Assembly (NCBI RefSeq): GCF_000218565.1
Contig: NC_015684.1
Location: 62,001-126,000, forward strand
Direction of reading: 5' to 3'
From: Afipia carboxidovorans OM5
GTDB taxonomy: Bacteria > Pseudomonadota > Alphaproteobacteria > Rhizobiales > Xanthobacteraceae
DNA length: 64,000 bases
Shown: in pieces, positions 62,987 through 64,000 of the stretch
How the letters are laid out: every line of letters starts with the position of its first letter
How positions within the stretch are numbered: position 1 is the first letter of the stretch
The notes under the pieces: generated by a model
The model's input: only the letters and a program-made list of their open reading frames with translations
The model's database searches: none
What the model was told of the DNA's origin: nothing
Translations under genes and position numbers: made by a program

Positions 62987-64000
62987 TCAGGCGGTTCCCG
63001 CGCCTGCGCCGAAGAAATCCTTGACCGCCTTGAAGAAACCCGCCGCCTCCGGCTGGGTTTCACCGGAGGACAATTTTTCGAACTCCGCCAGCAGTTCCTT
63101 CTGCTTTTTCGTGAGGTTCTGTGGGGTTTCGACCACAACCTGCACATACATATCGCCTGTCTGGCGCGAGCGCAGCACCGGCATACCCTTGCCGGCAATG
63201 CGGAAGCGGCGGCCGGACTGGGTTCCGCTCGGTACCTTGACCCGCGACTTGCCACCGTCGATCACCGGCACCTCAAACTCGCCGCCGATCGCCGCCGTCA
63301 CCATCGAGATCGGCACCCGGCAGTGCAGGTCGGCGCCGTCGCGCTGGAACAGCGGGTGGGAGCCCACGGACAGGAAAATATAGAGGTCGCCGGAGGGGCC
63401 GCCCTGGACGCCGGCCTCGCCCTCGCCGCCGAGGCGGATGCGGGTGCCGTCCTCGACGCCGGCCGGAATGTTAACCGACAGCGAACGTTCCTTCTGCACC
63501 CGGCCCTGACCCGAACAGGCCGGGCACGGCGTGTCGATGCTCTGGCCGCGGCCATGGCAGCTCGGACAGGTGCGCTCCAGCGTGAAGAAGCCCTGAGCCT
63601 GGCGCACGCGACCGGCGCCGCCGCAGGTCGCGCAGACTTTCGGTTTGGTGCCGGGCTTGGCGCCTGTGCCCGAACAGGCCTCGCAGGCCACCGCGACCGG
63701 AATGTTGATCTGCGCGGTCTTGCCGTGGAAGGCTTCCTCGAGCGTGATTTCCATGTTGTAGCGCAGGTCCGCGCCGCGCTCGCGACCGCCGCCGCGCCCG
63801 CGGCCGGCCATGCCGAAAATGCCTTCGAAAATGTCGGAGAACGCCGAGCCGAAGTCGGCGCCGAAACCCGGACCGCCACCCATGCCGCCCTGCTCGAAGG
63901 CCGCGTGGCCGAAGCGGTCATAGGCCGCGCGCTTCTGGCTGTCCTTCAAGACCTCGTAGGCCTCGGAGATTTCCTTGAACTTGTGCTCGCAGGCCGGATT
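62987..64000 (-). CDS. dnaJ: chaperone DnaJ, N-terminus beyond the window
   Basis: The frame is open to base 64000 on the minus strand, so the start and most of the J-domain, including HPD, lie outside. The visible 337 residues begin in the J-domain helix (HKFKEISEAYEVLKDSQKRAAYDRFG). A Gly/Phe-rich region follows, then the zinc-binding region with four CxxCxGxG repeats (CEACSGTG, CATCGGAG, CPSCHGRG, CPACSGQG) and C-terminal substrate-binding beta domains. It acts with DnaK and GrpE. dnaK is presumably just outside the window. Confidence 0.97.
   Translation of the reverse strand, partial: NPACEHKFKEISEAYEVLKDSQKRAAYDRFGHAAFEQGGMGGGPGFGADFGSAFSDIFEGIFGMAGRGRGGGRERGADLRYNMEITLEEAFHGKTAQINIPVAVACEACSGTGAKPGTKPKVCATCGGAGRVRQAQGFFTLERTCPSCHGRGQSIDTPCPACSGQGRVQKERSLSVNIPAGVEDGTRIRLGGEGEAGVQGGPSGDLYIFLSVGSHPLFQRDGADLHCRVPISMVTAAIGGEFEVPVIDGGKSRVKVPSGTQSGRRFRIAGKGMPVLRSRQTGDMYVQVVVETPQNLTKKQKELLAEFEKLSSGETQPEAAGFFKAVKDFFGAGAGTA

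Overview
The window is a stretch of GC-rich alphaproteobacterial chromosome. Gene content and order (addA-trxA, trpF-trpB-trpA-accD-folC, aroA-cmk-rpsA, ptsN-hpf-rpoN-lptB-lptA-lptC, infC-rpmI-rplT-pheS-pheT, a class II EPSP synthase, a rhizobial-type PmtA and a FYDLN-acid protein) point to Rhizobiales, most likely the Nitrobacteraceae/Bradyrhizobiaceae (Bradyrhizobium, Rhodopseudomonas, Afipia or Nitrobacter-like). The genus is an inference. Most of the window is core housekeeping chromosome. There is no phage, insertion sequence, CRISPR array or rRNA. Two tRNA genes are present: Ala-GGC and Leu-CAG.

Layout. 1-1.4 kb: 3' end of addA, then trxA. 1.5-7 kb: leftward trpF-trpB-trpA-accD-folC. 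7-15 kb: leftward lapA-like, ihfB, sppA, rpsA, cmk, a zeta-toxin-like P-loop gene, a small basic protein gene, and aroA; the two unfamiliar genes sit inside the otherwise standard aroA-cmk-rpsA run. 14.7-18.6 kb: rightward FYDLN-acid protein, tRNA-Ala, Hsp20, DUF1150 and ilvD. 18.8-25.3 kb: leftward lptC-lptA-lptB-rpoN-hpf-ptsN and rnd. 25.6-31.5 kb: glgP, a DUF930 protein, chrA, a PAS-GGDEF protein and tRNA-Leu. 31.6-36.9 kb: an NDUFA9-like oxidoreductase, uppP, a GST, an alpha/beta hydrolase and a GT4 glycosyltransferase. 37-42.2 kb: infC (ATT start)-rpmI-rplT-pheS-pheT. 42.3-54.7 kb: the most accessory-looking part, with a secreted hydrolase-fold protein lacking its nucleophilic serine, an 810-residue outer-membrane protein, a LysR regulator, a peptide-type ABC importer with two fused ATPases, an alpha/beta hydrolase and a Tat-exported amine oxidase. 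54.8-64 kb: a YiiX-like permuted papain-fold protein, an EI24 protein, nth, a DUF2244 protein, an Ada-like methyltransferase, gpmA, dapB, pyrF, a flavin reductase, pmtA and the 3' part of dnaJ.

The most striking structural feature is the set of short palindromic repeats. Several families (CTCTCCCC/GGGGAGAG, TCATGGCCGG/CATCCACGTCTTG, TCGTCCCCGCG and others) fill intergenic space. Eight of the nine convergent gene junctions carry one, and the ninth has only a 7-bp gap. None lies in a divergent, promoter-bearing junction. One copy runs into the 3' end of trpF and encodes its last about 21 residues. Other signals worth checking are a hairpin over the hsp20 ribosome binding site, the structured rpsA and rpmI leaders, and long dyads upstream of glgP and of the large outer-membrane protein gene.
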